This document shows, one piece after another, positions 5,227-5,293 of a DNA stretch of 5,293 nucleotides. Under the pieces are notes generated by a model. It made no database searches. It saw only the letters and a program-made list of their open reading frames with translations, and was not told where the DNA came from. The translations under genes and the position numbers were made by a program. How positions within the stretch are numbered: the stretch's first letter is position 1; every line of letters starts with the position of its first letter. Source of the DNA: Lachnospiraceae bacterium (GTDB lineage Bacteria; Bacillota; Clostridia; Lachnospirales; Lachnospiraceae); the NCBI GenBank assembly GCA_017477005.1, contig JAFUXY010000021.1, forward strand, positions 1 to 5,293, in the 5' to 3' direction.

Positions 5227-5293
5227 CTAAATAGCCTCAAGTATCGGCATATGATTATTCCATAGTTCAAGATAAGGACTTCCTTTTCCGTCC
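5227..5293 (-). CDS. C-terminal end of an unidentified gene (partial)
   Basis: On the minus strand a frame enters from beyond the window edge and ends at TAG (5227-5229), giving DGKGSPYLELWNNHMPILEA plus a final I. The residues look protein-like, but too little is present to name a family. Another frame on the same strand also stays open to about 5216, so even the frame is uncertain. If real, its stop lies about 120 bases before the GGDEF start, with a promoter between, so it is probably a separate transcription unit. Confidence 0.3.
   Translation of the reverse strand, partial: DGKGSPYLELWNNHMPILEAI

Noticed and set aside
1..5293. CRISPR array, tRNA or rRNA genes
   Set aside because: No regularly spaced short direct repeats and no tRNA- or rRNA-like segments were seen by eye.

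Overview
The window looks like part of a Clostridia genome, most likely Lachnospiraceae-like. This is inferred from gene content and family resemblance: an AbiE-type toxin-antitoxin pair, a lipobox-bearing TRAP-type binding protein, a membrane GGDEF protein and an RNase J-like metallo-beta-lactamase fold gene. Shine-Dalgarno sites are of the Firmicutes type. Nearly all genes lie on the minus strand, so transcription runs from high to low coordinates.

Right half (about 5293 down to 2880): the tail of an unidentified minus-strand gene is followed by a good sigma-70-type promoter (TATAAT box at 5145-5150). Next comes a six-helix membrane diguanylate cyclase. Fourteen bases further on is a lipoprotein of the TRAP solute-receptor (DctP) family. 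No TRAP permease genes (DctQ/DctM) are in view. The pair reads as a possible sensing module, with an extracytoplasmic binding protein next to a membrane-bound cyclic-di-GMP synthase. This is the most interesting functional arrangement here, but it is an inference from context.

Middle (about 2813 down to 1606): an MBL-fold hydrolase gene, probably the last gene of the same operon, is a pseudogene. It has lost the HxHxDH metal-binding segment and carries a frame break near 2397. Its last 86 bases are duplicated (1614-1699 and 1995-2080, two mismatches). Between the copies sits a short plus-strand gene for a 96-residue protein with an EF-hand/dockerin-like calcium loop and a hydrophobic tail. 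The segment looks like a cassette or the scar of a tandem duplication.

Left part (about 1606 down to 1): a decayed defence locus. An intact AbiEi-type antitoxin/repressor gene overlaps a toxin gene (abiEii) cut to its first 96 codons. A 126-bp MITE-like palindrome flanked by TTAA sits between the antitoxin ribosome-binding site and a candidate promoter/operator. A 21-base piece from the middle of this element recurs inverted about 280 bases away.

Overall, a working sensor/c-di-GMP operon abuts a low-GC-looking, rearranged accessory zone with one MITE, one duplication, two broken genes and one orphan small gene.
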